NCBI GenBank assembly: GCA_051162045.1
Contig: JBISDI010000005.1
Origin: Anaerozeibacter quisquiliarum
Lineage (GTDB): Bacteria > Bacillota > Clostridia > Christensenellales > Aristaeellaceae
Strand: one strand, 5' to 3'
DNA length: 64,000 nt
Below, in pieces: positions 7,611 through 15,174 of the stretch; within the stretch, counting starts at the first letter, position 1; the number at the start of each line of letters is the position of its first letter. A program made the translations under genes and the position numbers. The notes under the pieces are model-generated. The model saw only the letters and a program-made list of their open reading frames with translations. It did not search any database and was not told where the DNA came from.

Positions 7611-8077
7611 TCAGCCACACTGATAATGCTTAACCCACTTTGTTTCGCATACCCTACCGTTTGATCTGTACCTCCCGAAGAATGAGGCAGCGCGCAAATG
7701 CAATACACAGACCGATCAACCATATACCGTTTTTGCTTTTTTATGCAGTCATCGGTGTACTCATTCGAAACATATACAATCTCATCGGCTTCGGCCAGAA
7801 GATTGCGATATAATTGCCGTTGCGCGCCTGTCCAAAACGCATCCTGATCTTTATAGGGCAGGGCAAATATTAGCCGTACTTTATGTCCCATTTCCTTCTT
7901 GACAATGATTAGCGAGGCACTCATTTGGTCAAAACCCAACGCCCCACCAGAGATAAAATCTGTCACCCCTTGGGCAATCAGATGATCGACTTCCGTGTTT
8001 AGATTCGTCACGATTCTTTCGACTCTGTCCTGTGGCAGGCCTCGATGCCCGGTGAAGCAACAGGTATGTTCTTTCAT
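7607..8077 (-). CDS. SLOG-domain (DUF1273/YpsA-like) protein
   Basis: A 156-residue protein of the SLOG/LOG superfamily, Rossmann-like folds thought to bind nucleotides or their derivatives. The characteristic opening CCFTGHRGLP, the GGALGFDQMSA loop, LPYKDQDAFW and the final SSGGTDQTVGYA are all visible. Start: the family usually begins MKEKTCCFTGHR, matching the ATG at 8077; an in-frame ATG at 8116 lies inside an operator and is less likely. The gene is AT-richer than its surroundings. It is divergent from an XRE regulator, with two operator palindromes between them. SLOG proteins sometimes act in stress or phage-response systems, but the function here is not known. Confidence 0.82.
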   Translation of the reverse strand: MKEHTCCFTGHRGLPQDRVERIVTNLNTEVDHLIAQGVTDFISGGALGFDQMSASLIIVKKEMGHKVRLIFALPYKDQDAFWTGAQRQLYRNLLAEADEIVYVSNEYTDDCIKKQKRYMVDRSVYCICALPHSSGGTDQTVGYAKQSGLSIISVAD

Positions 8078-8100
8078 CATGCCCATCTTCATCATCTTTA

Positions 8101-8119
8101 TATTTGGTTTCCCCAAATA
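8101..8119. promoter_or_regulatory. Operator palindrome 1
   Basis: TATTTGG-N5-CCAAATA, a perfect dyad just before the SLOG gene. It shares the TTTGG-N5-CCAAA core with the site 28 bases away and is probably bound by the neighbouring XRE protein. Confidence 0.65.
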
Positions 8120-8126
8120 AATCTAT

Positions 8127-8149
8127 TATATTTGGTATTGCCAAATATA
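8127..8149. promoter_or_regulatory. Operator palindrome 2
   Basis: TATATTTGG-N5-CCAAATATA, a perfect nine-base dyad. Dyad centres of the two operators are 28 bases apart, close to three helical turns, which would allow cooperative binding of two repressor dimers between the divergent genes. Confidence 0.7.
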
Positions 8150-8193
8150 TCAAGCCCTCTGCCCCTTATAATTTTGGCCAGGGGTGATGAATA

Positions 8194-8439
8194 TTGAAAC
8201 AGAGAAAGCTGCCACTTGGCGATAGAAATATGGTTGGTGCGCGCGTTACGCAAGCTCGGCACAATCTGGGTATGAAGCAGGTCGAGCTGCTTACAAAGCT
8301 ACAAACTGCGGGCATTGATATGAGCATTCCGGCCCTTTCTCTTTTGGAAGGTCAGAAGCGTCCCGTATCGGATTTAGAGCTCAACGCATTGGCGGATATC
8401 CTGAAGGTTTCAATCGATTGGCTTATGGGCAGGGAGTAG
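8194..8439 (+). CDS. XRE-family transcriptional regulator
   Basis: An 81-residue helix-turn-helix protein consisting of little more than the Cro/C1-type domain: VTQARHNLGMKQVELLTKLQ, then PALSLLEGQKRPVSDLELNALADILKVS and a DWLMGRE ending. It most likely represses the divergent SLOG gene and itself through the two dyads at 8101 and 8127. The start is a TTG at 8194 with GGGGTGA six bases upstream; an internal ATG at 8230 is the alternative. Convergent with guaA, with a strong terminator between. Confidence 0.87.
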   Translation: MKQRKLPLGDRNMVGARVTQARHNLGMKQVELLTKLQTAGIDMSIPALSLLEGQKRPVSDLELNALADILKVSIDWLMGRE

Positions 8440-8501
8440 AGGAGGCTTTTCTGCTATATAACCGTTATAGGAACATAAAGAACCCGAAAACCGTCAAATG
8501 T

Positions 8502-8554
8502 AAGGCCACTGAAAAGCCCCCGATTTTTATGATCGGGGGTTTTTCAGTGGCCTT
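8502..8554. terminator. Bidirectional terminator between the XRE gene and guaA
   Basis: Two 23-base arms (8502-8524 and 8532-8554) pair with a single G-U exception around a seven-base loop. The stem contains GAAAAGCCCCCGAT on one side and ATCGGGGGTTTTTC on the other, so it has a U-rich downstream arm on both strands. It lies between convergent genes. Confidence 0.88.
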
Positions 8555-8586
8555 GATCCCACTGGCTTTCGGGCTTTTATACTATA

Positions 8587-9882
8587 TCATTCCCACTCGA
8601 TCGTCGCCGGCGGTTTGGGCGAGAGGTCGTAGAGCACGCGGCCCGCGCCGGGGACTTCCTGCAGGATGCGGTCGGCGATGTGCGCGAGCACGGCAAAAGG
8701 CAGCGGTTCGACGGCGGCGGTCATCGCGTCCACGGTGTTGACGGCGCGCAGGATGACCGGGTATTCCTCGGCGCGCGCGTGGCCGCGTACGCCAACGGCC
8801 TTGAAGTCGGGCACCGCGGTGAAGTACTGCCACACATGGCCGGCAAGGCCCTGTTTATCAAATTCCTCGCGCAGGATGGCGTCGCTTTCGCGGACGATCT
8901 CGAGCCGCTCGCGCGTGATCGCCCCCAGGCACCTGACGCCCAGCCCGGGGCCGGGGAACGGCTGGCGGTAGACCATGTCGTGCGGCAGGCCCAGCGCCTC
9001 GCCGCAGGCGCGCACCTCGTCCTTGAACAGCATTTTGAGCGGCTCCACCAGCTCGAACTGAAGATCGTCGGGCAGGCCGCCCACGTTGTGGTGCGCCTTG
9101 ACGCCCTTGACCGTCTTGGTGCCGCTCTCGATGATGTCGGGGTAGATCGTGCCCTGCGCCAGCAGCTCGATGCCCTCGAGCTTGCGCGCCTCCTCCTCGA
9201 ACACGCGGATGAACTCCTCGCCGATGATCTTGCGCTTGCGCTCGGGGTCAGAAACGCCGCAGAGCCTGTCGAGGAAGCGATCCGACGCGTCCACATAGAC
9301 GAGGTTCGCGCCCAGCTGCTCCCTGAATACGCGGATCACCTGCTCGGGCTCACCCTTGCGCAGCAGGCCGTGGTTGACGTGCACACAGGTGAGGTTTTGC
9401 CCGATCGCGCGCAGCAGCAGCGCCGCCACCACCGACGAGTCCACCCCGCCCGAGAGCGCCAGCAGCACCTTGCGGCCGCCCGCCTGCGCGCGAATCTGCG
9501 CGACCTGGTCGTCGATGAAGTGCTGCGCGTTCCAGTTGCGCACTGCCCCGCAGCGGTCGATAAAGGTATTCAGCGCCTCCTTGAGGTCGGTCGGCCAGGC
9601 GTTCAGATCGCTCGCGCGATTTGGACTTTCGTGACCCACGACCAGCACCGGAAGGCCCCGTTCGTAGAGCGCCGGATCGACGTCGATTTCCTCCATGCCC
9701 TCAATCCGGTTGGGGCCGCCGTTTACGATGACGCCCCTGAGCCCCGGCAGCGCGCGCAGCTGCTCGATCGGGATGTCGTGCGGATGGATTTCCGTATAGA
9801 CGCCCAGTTCCCGGACCAGCCGCGCGATGCGCGCGTTCTCGCCGCTGCCGAGGTCCAAGATCGCGATCATATCCTGTTTCAA
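8587..9882 (-). CDS. guaA: GMP synthase with truncated, catalytically empty glutaminase domain
   Basis: A 431-residue protein; normal GuaA has about 510-520. The ATP-pyrophosphatase half is intact: P-loop SGGVDSS (144-150), KIIGEEFI, GTIYPDIIESG, HHNVGGLP and the C-terminal KPPATIEWE. The N-terminal class I glutaminase part begins normally (AILDLGS, then VIVNGGPN) but after LPVLVV the GICYGMQ nucleophile block is missing, as is the later His-x-Glu. Roughly 80 residues are gone. It should convert XMP to GMP with ammonia, either free or from another subunit. TTG at 9882 follows GAGGTGG; an ATG at 9870 is possible. Divergent from spoVT. Confidence 0.9.
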   Translation of the reverse strand: MKQDMIAILDLGSGENARIARLVRELGVYTEIHPHDIPIEQLRALPGLRGVIVNGGPNRIEGMEEIDVDPALYERGLPVLVVGHESPNRASDLNAWPTDLKEALNTFIDRCGAVRNWNAQHFIDDQVAQIRAQAGGRKVLLALSGGVDSSVVAALLLRAIGQNLTCVHVNHGLLRKGEPEQVIRVFREQLGANLVYVDASDRFLDRLCGVSDPERKRKIIGEEFIRVFEEEARKLEGIELLAQGTIYPDIIESGTKTVKGVKAHHNVGGLPDDLQFELVEPLKMLFKDEVRACGEALGLPHDMVYRQPFPGPGLGVRCLGAITRERLEIVRESDAILREEFDKQGLAGHVWQYFTAVPDFKAVGVRGHARAEEYPVILRAVNTVDAMTAAVEPLPFAVLAHIADRILQEVPGAGRVLYDLSPKPPATIEWE

Positions 9883-10070
9883 CGCAGGCCACCTCACTTG
9901 CATGTACTATGGAAATCATGATACGCTTAGGCTCGAAGACTGTCAAGAAAGTGCGGATTAAAGTTCGGCAGGCGCGTACTCCACAGGACACCGAACGCAT
10001 AAAACGCTTGCTCCATCAAATACTAGTGCTGCATGATTTTGATGCAAACGACGATGGAAGGGTGTTGGAC

Positions 10071-10625
10071 ATGAGAGCTACCGGCATTGTGCGCAGGATC
10101 GACGAATTGGGCCGTGTGGTCATCCCGAAGGAGATTCGGCGTACGCTTCGAATAAGGGAGGGCGACCCGCTCGAGATCTTCACAGACCACGACGGCGAAG
10201 TGGTGCTCAAAAAGTATTCCCCGATCGGCGAGATCGCGACGATCGCCAAGGACTACACCGACTCGCTTTACCGGTCGCTTGGGCTCATCAGCTGCATCTG
10301 CGACCGCGACATGGTGGTGTCGGCCTCGGGCTCGCCCAAGCGCGAGTTGTGGGAGAAGCCGCTGAGCATCGAGATGGAAAGCGCGATGCAAAACCGCCAG
10401 CAGCTCAAGCTCAGCGTGGCCCAGGGCGCGAAGATCATCCCGGTGACCACCGAAGAAGGCGCTGACCAGTATACCGCCCAGGTGATCGTGCCGATCCTGT
10501 CCGACGGCGAGGTGATCGGGGCGCTGGTGCTGCTCAGCCGCGAGCAGGGCTACGTCATGGACGAGGCGTCGGTCAAGGTGGCCGAGACGACGGCCAATAT
10601 TGTAGGCCGGCAGATGGAGCAATAA
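10071..10625 (+). CDS. spoVT: Stage V sporulation protein T (AbrB-type regulator)
   Basis: A 184-residue transcription factor that tunes forespore gene expression. Residues 1-50 form the AbrB swapped-hairpin DNA-binding domain, GIVRRIDELGRVVIPKEIRR; the rest is a GAF-like domain (about 60-182) as in Bacillus SpoVT. The length is close to the usual 178-185. The ATG at 10071 is preferred because the AbrB domain starts there and GGAAGGG lies upstream. spoVT next to mazG, HU and an rqcP homologue is the common Firmicute order. A promoter for the following gene overlaps the bases after its stop. Confidence 0.95.
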   Translation: MRATGIVRRIDELGRVVIPKEIRRTLRIREGDPLEIFTDHDGEVVLKKYSPIGEIATIAKDYTDSLYRSLGLISCICDRDMVVSASGSPKRELWEKPLSIEMESAMQNRQQLKLSVAQGAKIIPVTTEEGADQYTAQVIVPILSDGEVIGALVLLSREQGYVMDEASVKVAETTANIVGRQMEQ

Positions 10626-10626
10626 C

Positions 10627-10655
10627 TTGCCAGGCCCCGCCCGGCATGGTATAAT
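10627..10655 (+). promoter_or_regulatory. Promoter of the mazG-HU-rqcP-ispDF run
   Basis: TTGCCA at 10627-10632 and a consensus TATAAT at 10650-10655 with a 17-base spacer. It starts two bases after the spoVT stop codon. Confidence 0.8.
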
Positions 10656-10678
10656 ATACCGGTTGGGAGGGGCGTTTG

Positions 10679-11965
10679 ATGTCGATTACGGTGGTGGGGC
10701 TGGGCCTTGAGCGCGGGCAACTGACGGCGGAAGCACAGGATTTGCTGCGCTCGGGTACGCGCGTTATGCTGCGCACCGCACACTGCGACGCAGCCCGCTG
10801 GATGCGGGAGCAGGGCCTCGCGTTCGAGGCGCTCGACGCGCTCTATGACGAGGCCGAGGATTTCGACCGGCTGAACGATAGACTGGCCGCGCGCGTGACG
10901 GAGCTGGCCGGGGATGGGGAGCTGATCTACGGCGTGCTCGATCTGCGCGACGAGAGCGTAAAGCGGCTGGCCGCGCGGGCTGTGCGCTATGTGCCCGGCG
11001 TGCCGGTGGACGCGACGCTTGCCGATTCGGCGCTCGGTCCGACGCTTCAGCTCGCGGCCTGCGACTGCGAGGACGTCCAATTCGAAGCGGGGCTTAATGT
11101 GTTGGCGCGCGAGATCGCTTCGCGCGAGCTGGCGTCTCAGCTCAAGCTCCGGCTGATGGAGCGATTCCCCGAGCGGCATCCGGTACTGCTGGCGCTTGGC
11201 GGCGGCGAAATTCTGACCACGACGCTCGACGAGCTGGACAGGCTCCCGGATTACGACCATCGGACCTGCGCCTTCCTTTCCGCCGAGCGCGACCTGAAAA
11301 AACTCACGCGATACGGCTTCAACGAGCTCAATCGGGTGGTGCGCATTCTGCGCGGCCCGGACGGCTGCCCGTGGGACAGGGCGCAGACCCACGCGACCAT
11401 CCGCATGAATGCGGTGGAGGAGGCATGGGAGGTGGTGGACGCCATTGAGGCGGACGATACCGACGCGCTGTACGACGAGCTGGGCGACCTGGTGTTGCAG
11501 GCGGCGCTGCACGCCGAGATCGCGCGCCAGCACGGCGAGTTCGCGATCGACGACGTGACGAGCGCCATCACGGGCAAGCTGATCCACCGCCACCGCCACG
11601 TGTTCGGAGAAGCCGATGCCGCAACCCCCGAGGCCGGCCTCAGGCTGTGGGATCAGATCAAGCGCGAGGACCGCAAGCTCAAAGGCAAGGCCGAGGCCAT
11701 GCGCGCGGTGACGCGCGCGCTGCCCCAGCTGATGCGCGCCGAGAAGCTGCTCAGGCACATGGACGAGCCGCCCGCGGACGAGCAGGCGGCGCTCCGGGCG
11801 CGGGTGGACGGGTTGGGTGGTGCGGATGATGCGGAGCTTGCAATCGGCGAACTGCTGCTCTCGGCGGTGCGGCTGGCGCGGTCGCGGGGCGTCAAGGCGG
11901 AGCTGGCGCTGGGCCGCGCGCTCGAGGCGCTGATCGCACGCGCGGCGCGCGAGGATTCTTTGTAA
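10679..11965 (+). CDS. MazG-family nucleotide pyrophosphohydrolase with divergent tetrapyrrole-methylase-like N-terminus
   Basis: A 428-residue protein with the two-part build of Bacillus YabN. The C-terminal half is a MazG NTP pyrophosphohydrolase: CPWDRAQTHATIRMN, metal-binding EEAWEVVDAIE and DELGDLVLQ are intact, so dNTP/NTP clean-up activity is expected. The N-terminal 200 residues start like a tetrapyrrole methylase (ITVVGLG) but lack the usual GPGD loop and other cofactor residues, so that part is probably not a working methylase. ATG at 10679 follows GGGAGGGG. First gene of a co-directional run. Confidence 0.88.
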   Translation: MSITVVGLGLERGQLTAEAQDLLRSGTRVMLRTAHCDAARWMREQGLAFEALDALYDEAEDFDRLNDRLAARVTELAGDGELIYGVLDLRDESVKRLAARAVRYVPGVPVDATLADSALGPTLQLAACDCEDVQFEAGLNVLAREIASRELASQLKLRLMERFPERHPVLLALGGGEILTTTLDELDRLPDYDHRTCAFLSAERDLKKLTRYGFNELNRVVRILRGPDGCPWDRAQTHATIRMNAVEEAWEVVDAIEADDTDALYDELGDLVLQAALHAEIARQHGEFAIDDVTSAITGKLIHRHRHVFGEADAATPEAGLRLWDQIKREDRKLKGKAEAMRAVTRALPQLMRAEKLLRHMDEPPADEQAALRARVDGLGGADDAELAIGELLLSAVRLARSRGVKAELALGRALEALIARAAREDSL

Positions 11966-12061
11966 AATGTGAAGGACATGCAGGAATTGTCAATATCTGG
12001 CTAGAATATAATTTCGGTTACGCTCAAGCGGTAAACAATCACATTATGGAGGTGTCTGATA

Positions 12062-12334
12062 ATGATGAACAAAGCGACCTTTGTGGCTACCGTGGCGGAG
12101 AAGGCAGGACTCACCCAGAAGCAGGCGGATGCGGCGCTGACTGCGGTGCTCGATCTGATCGTCGAGGAACTCGCGAAGGGTGAGAAGGTCCAGCTGACCG
12201 GCTTCGGTACCTTTGAGGTGCGCGAGCGCGCCGCCCGCGAGGGCCGCAATCCCGCCACGGGCGCGACCATCGAGATCGCCGCGACCAAGACCCCGGCCTT
12301 CAAGGCGGGCAAAAAGTTCAAGGACGCGCTGTAA
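12062..12334 (+). CDS. hup: HU-family DNA-binding protein
   Basis: A 90-residue histone-like protein, full length. The bacterial HU/IHF signature is seen: GFGTFEVRERAAREGRNPAT (about 47-66), followed by the PAFKAGKKFKDAL tail. It bends and compacts DNA as a homodimer. GGAGGTG seven bases upstream supports the ATG at 12062; the next codon is also ATG. A TATAAT-like sequence lies about 50 bases upstream, so it may have its own promoter besides read-through from mazG. Confidence 0.96.
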   Translation: MMNKATFVATVAEKAGLTQKQADAALTAVLDLIVEELAKGEKVQLTGFGTFEVRERAAREGRNPATGATIEIAATKTPAFKAGKKFKDAL

Positions 12335-12426
12335 GGCCCTCATCGCCTGGCGGAGGTGGGGGTTGGGGTTGTGGCGTCCGCGTTTGGCGCTGCAGCCCTT
12401 ATTTTCGTTGTATCCGAGGAGGAAGC

Positions 12427-12735
12427 ATGGCGAAGAAGTCAGACACACCGAAGACAGCAACGGCCGCACCGGCCGCGCAGGGCGCGGGCTCGATGCGGCT
12501 GGATAAGTACCTCAAGGTGTCGCGCATCATCAAGCGCCGGAGCCTTGCCAACGAGGCGTGCGACACCGGGCATGTGATGTTGGGCGGCAAGCCGGCCAAG
12601 GCGGGCGCCGAGGTCAAGGTGGGCGACATCGTGTCGGTGCGCTACGGCGACCGGCTGACCCAGTACCAGGTGGTGACGCTTTCCGAGCATGTGCTCAAGG
12701 CCGACGCCGCGGGCATGTACCGCGTGATCCCATGA
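12427..12735 (+). CDS. rqcP: S4-domain RNA-binding protein, RqcP/YabO type
   Basis: A 102-residue protein. Residues 23-80 are an S4 RNA-binding domain (MRLDKYLKVSRIIKRRSLAN, then GKPAKAGAEVKVGDIVSVRYG), matching the Hsp15/YabO group; Bacillus YabO (RqcP) takes part in ribosome-associated quality control on stalled 50S subunits. The first 22 residues are an extra Lys/Thr/Ala/Pro-rich tail not usual for the family. The order mazG-HU-rqcP matches other Firmicutes, supporting the name. The stop overlaps the next ATG (ATGA), so the two are translationally coupled. Confidence 0.87.
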   Translation: MAKKSDTPKTATAAPAAQGAGSMRLDKYLKVSRIIKRRSLANEACDTGHVMLGGKPAKAGAEVKVGDIVSVRYGDRLTQYQVVTLSEHVLKADAAGMYRVIP

Positions 12736-13898
12736 CCCGCTGCTGGGCGGTGGTGGTGGCCGCCGGCCGCGGCGAACGATCGGGCCTCGAAGGGAACAAG
12801 GTGTTTTTTCCGGTCGCCGGGCGGTCGGTGCTCAGCCGCAGCCTTGACGCGCTCGCGGCCTGCGGCCGGATCGAGGGCATCGTGCTGGTGCTGGCCGGGC
12901 GCGATTTTGCGGCCTACGAGGCGCTGGTTCGGCGCGAGGGCGCGCACCCGCTCGTTGTGCGCGCAGTCGAGGGTGGGGACACCCGCCAGCAGTCGGCGTA
13001 CAACGGGCTGCTGGCCGTGCCTGAAGACGTTAAGCTCGTCGCCATCCACGACGCGGCGCGCGCGATGACGCCGCCGGACGTGGTGCTTCAGGCGATCGGA
13101 TCGGCCGAGCGTTACGGCAGCGGCGTGGCCGCGACGGCCGTGACCGACACCGTGAAGCGGGTGGACGGGGCGGGCCGGGCGGTCGAGACGCTGAACCGCG
13201 AGTCGCTGCGCACGGTGCAGACGCCGCAGGTCTTTTGGCGTTCACTGGTCCTGTCCGCGCACGAGCGCGCGCGCGCCGAGGGCTTCGAGGCCACCGACGA
13301 CGCGGCGCTCGTCGAGCGTTACCATGGAGCCGTGCACCTGGCGGTCTCCGACGAGGGGCGCAAGAATGTGAAATTGACCACGCCCGCGGACTTCGAGGAG
13401 GTTGAGCACTTGATTTTGCCCAATCTACGCGTGGGCCAGGGCTTCGACGCGCATCGGCTTGTGCCCGGGCGGGCGCTGGTGCTGGGCGGCGTGACGATCG
13501 AACACGAGGCGGGCCTTGACGGCCACTCGGATGCCGACGCGGCCGCGCACGCGCTGATGGACGCGCTGCTGGGCGCGGCGGGACTCGGCGATATCGGCCG
13601 GCATTTTCCCGACGGCGACGAGGCATACCTGGGCATTTCCTCGATGGCGCTGCTTGCGGAAGTGGCGGGTAAGCTGGATCGCGCGGGCTTCCGCGCGGTC
13701 AACTGCGACGTGACCATCGTCGCCCAGCGGCCCAAACTCGCGCCGTACATGGATCAAATGAAGCGCAACTTCGCGCGCGCGCTCGGCATGGCGGAAGGCG
13801 CGGTCAACGTCAAGGCCACCTCCACCGAGCGCATGGGCTACGAGGGCAGGGAAGAGGGCATATCGGCCAGCGCGATAGCGCTGATCGCCGCGACTTAA
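12732..13898 (+). CDS. ispDF: Bifunctional IspD/IspF: MEP cytidylyltransferase and MECDP synthase
   Basis: A 388-residue fusion of two isoprenoid (MEP pathway) enzymes. Residues 1-228 are IspD: CTP loop VVVAAGRGERSG, then AIHDAARAM and VTDTVKRV. Residues 230-388 are IspF: metal-binding GFDAHRL, GHSDADAAAHALMDALLGA, FPDGD and KATSTERMGYEGREEGI. The junction is short and in frame with no stop. The start ATG overlaps the rqcP stop by four bases. IspE lies 30 kb away in this window. The fusion is known from alpha- and epsilonproteobacteria and some others; in Firmicutes the two are more often separate genes. Confidence 0.94.
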   Translation: MTRCWAVVVAAGRGERSGLEGNKVFFPVAGRSVLSRSLDALAACGRIEGIVLVLAGRDFAAYEALVRREGAHPLVVRAVEGGDTRQQSAYNGLLAVPEDVKLVAIHDAARAMTPPDVVLQAIGSAERYGSGVAATAVTDTVKRVDGAGRAVETLNRESLRTVQTPQVFWRSLVLSAHERARAEGFEATDDAALVERYHGAVHLAVSDEGRKNVKLTTPADFEEVEHLILPNLRVGQGFDAHRLVPGRALVLGGVTIEHEAGLDGHSDADAAAHALMDALLGAAGLGDIGRHFPDGDEAYLGISSMALLAEVAGKLDRAGFRAVNCDVTIVAQRPKLAPYMDQMKRNFARALGMAEGAVNVKATSTERMGYEGREEGISASAIALIAAT

Positions 13899-13912
13899 CG
13901 GAGGTGCTTGAG

Positions 13913-15160
13913 ATGAAATCGGTCGTACGGGATGCTTCGCTCGCGCCGGAAGGGGCGCGCAAGATCGAATGGGCGCGCGAGCACATGCCGATCCTCTCCG
14001 AGATCGAGCGGCAGTTTGAACGCGAGCGGCCCTTTGAGGGGCTGGATCTCGCGATGTCGATCCACCTCGAGGCCAAGACCGCGCGCGCGGCGCTGCTGTT
14101 CAAGGCGGGCGGCGCGCGGGTGTTCGCCACCGGCTGCAATCCGCTGTCCACGCAGGACGACGTGGCCGCGGCGCTGTCGACGATGGGCGTGACGGTCAAC
14201 GCCTGGCACGGCGCGACGGCCGAGGAATACCACCGCCACCTGATCGACACGCTGCGCTGCGCGCCGCATGTGATCGTGGACGACGGCGGCGACCTGACGC
14301 AAATCCTGTGCGACGAGCGTCCCGAATTGGCGCGCAACCTGATCGGCGGCGGCGAGGAGACCACCACGGGCGTGATGCGCCTCAGGGCGCGCGCGGCCGC
14401 GGGGGCGCTGCCCTTTCCGATGATTTCGGTCAACGACGCGCAGATGAAATACCTGTTTGACAACCGCTACGGTACCGGGCAGTCGGTCACCGACGGCATC
14501 CTGCGCACCACCAACCTGGTGGTGGCCGGCAAGCGCGTGGTGGTGGCCGGCTACGGCTGGTGCGGCAAGGGCGTGGCGCTGCGCATGAAGGGCATGGGCG
14601 CGCGGGTGGCCGTGTGCGAGATCGATCCGGTGCGCGCGGTCGAGGCCGCGATGGACGGGCACGACGTGATGACCATGGACGAGGCGGCGGCGGTCGGCGA
14701 TGTGTTCATCACGGTGACCGGCTGCAAGGACGTAATCACACTCGAGCACATGCTTCGGATGAAGCCGGGCGCGGTGATGTGCAACGCGGGCCATTTCGAC
14801 GTGGAGGTCGATGTCAAGGGCCTGCGTCAGATGGCCAGGCGTACGTGGACGGCGCGGCACAACATCGAGGGCTTCGAGCTTACGGACGGGCGCGCGCTGT
14901 ACCTGCTGGCCGAGGGGCGGCTGGTCAACCTGGCGGCCGGCGACGGGCATCCGGCCGAAATCATGGACATCAGCTTCGCGCTGCAGGCGCTGTCGGCGGA
15001 ATACCTGGTCAAGAGCCGCGGGACGCTTGAACCCGGCGTGCATGAGGTGCCCTCGACGGTCGATCTTAAGGTGGCGCGCATGAAGCTTTCGGCCCTGGGT
15101 CTTACGATCGATCGGCTGAGCGAGGAACAGGCGGCCTACATCCGAGCCGCGAACGGTTGA
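13913..15160 (+). CDS. ahcY: S-adenosylhomocysteine hydrolase
   Basis: A 415-residue NAD-dependent enzyme that splits S-adenosylhomocysteine into adenosine and homocysteine. Typical stretches are all present: CNPLSTQDDVAAAL, DDGGDLT, GGGEETTTGV, FDNRYGTGQSVTDGI, the NAD loop VVAGYGWCGKGVA, TGCKDVI and NAGHFDVE. The compact length, lacking the eukaryotic insertion, is as in archaea and Thermotoga. ATG at 13913 follows GGAGGTG by six bases. The following deaminase gene acts on the same substrate class, 14 bases downstream. Confidence 0.95.
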   Translation: MKSVVRDASLAPEGARKIEWAREHMPILSEIERQFERERPFEGLDLAMSIHLEAKTARAALLFKAGGARVFATGCNPLSTQDDVAAALSTMGVTVNAWHGATAEEYHRHLIDTLRCAPHVIVDDGGDLTQILCDERPELARNLIGGGEETTTGVMRLRARAAAGALPFPMISVNDAQMKYLFDNRYGTGQSVTDGILRTTNLVVAGKRVVVAGYGWCGKGVALRMKGMGARVAVCEIDPVRAVEAAMDGHDVMTMDEAAAVGDVFITVTGCKDVITLEHMLRMKPGAVMCNAGHFDVEVDVKGLRQMARRTWTARHNIEGFELTDGRALYLLAEGRLVNLAAGDGHPAEIMDISFALQALSAEYLVKSRGTLEPGVHEVPSTVDLKVARMKLSALGLTIDRLSEEQAAYIRAANG

Positions 15161-15174
15161 AGGGAGGCCACGAG

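Noticed and set aside
8680..9921. Plus-strand open frame of 413 codons opposite guaA
   Set aside because: Antisense shadow; guaA motifs on the minus strand are decisive.
13895..15043. Minus-strand open frame of 382 codons opposite ahcY
   Set aside because: Antisense shadow of a clear S-adenosylhomocysteine hydrolase.
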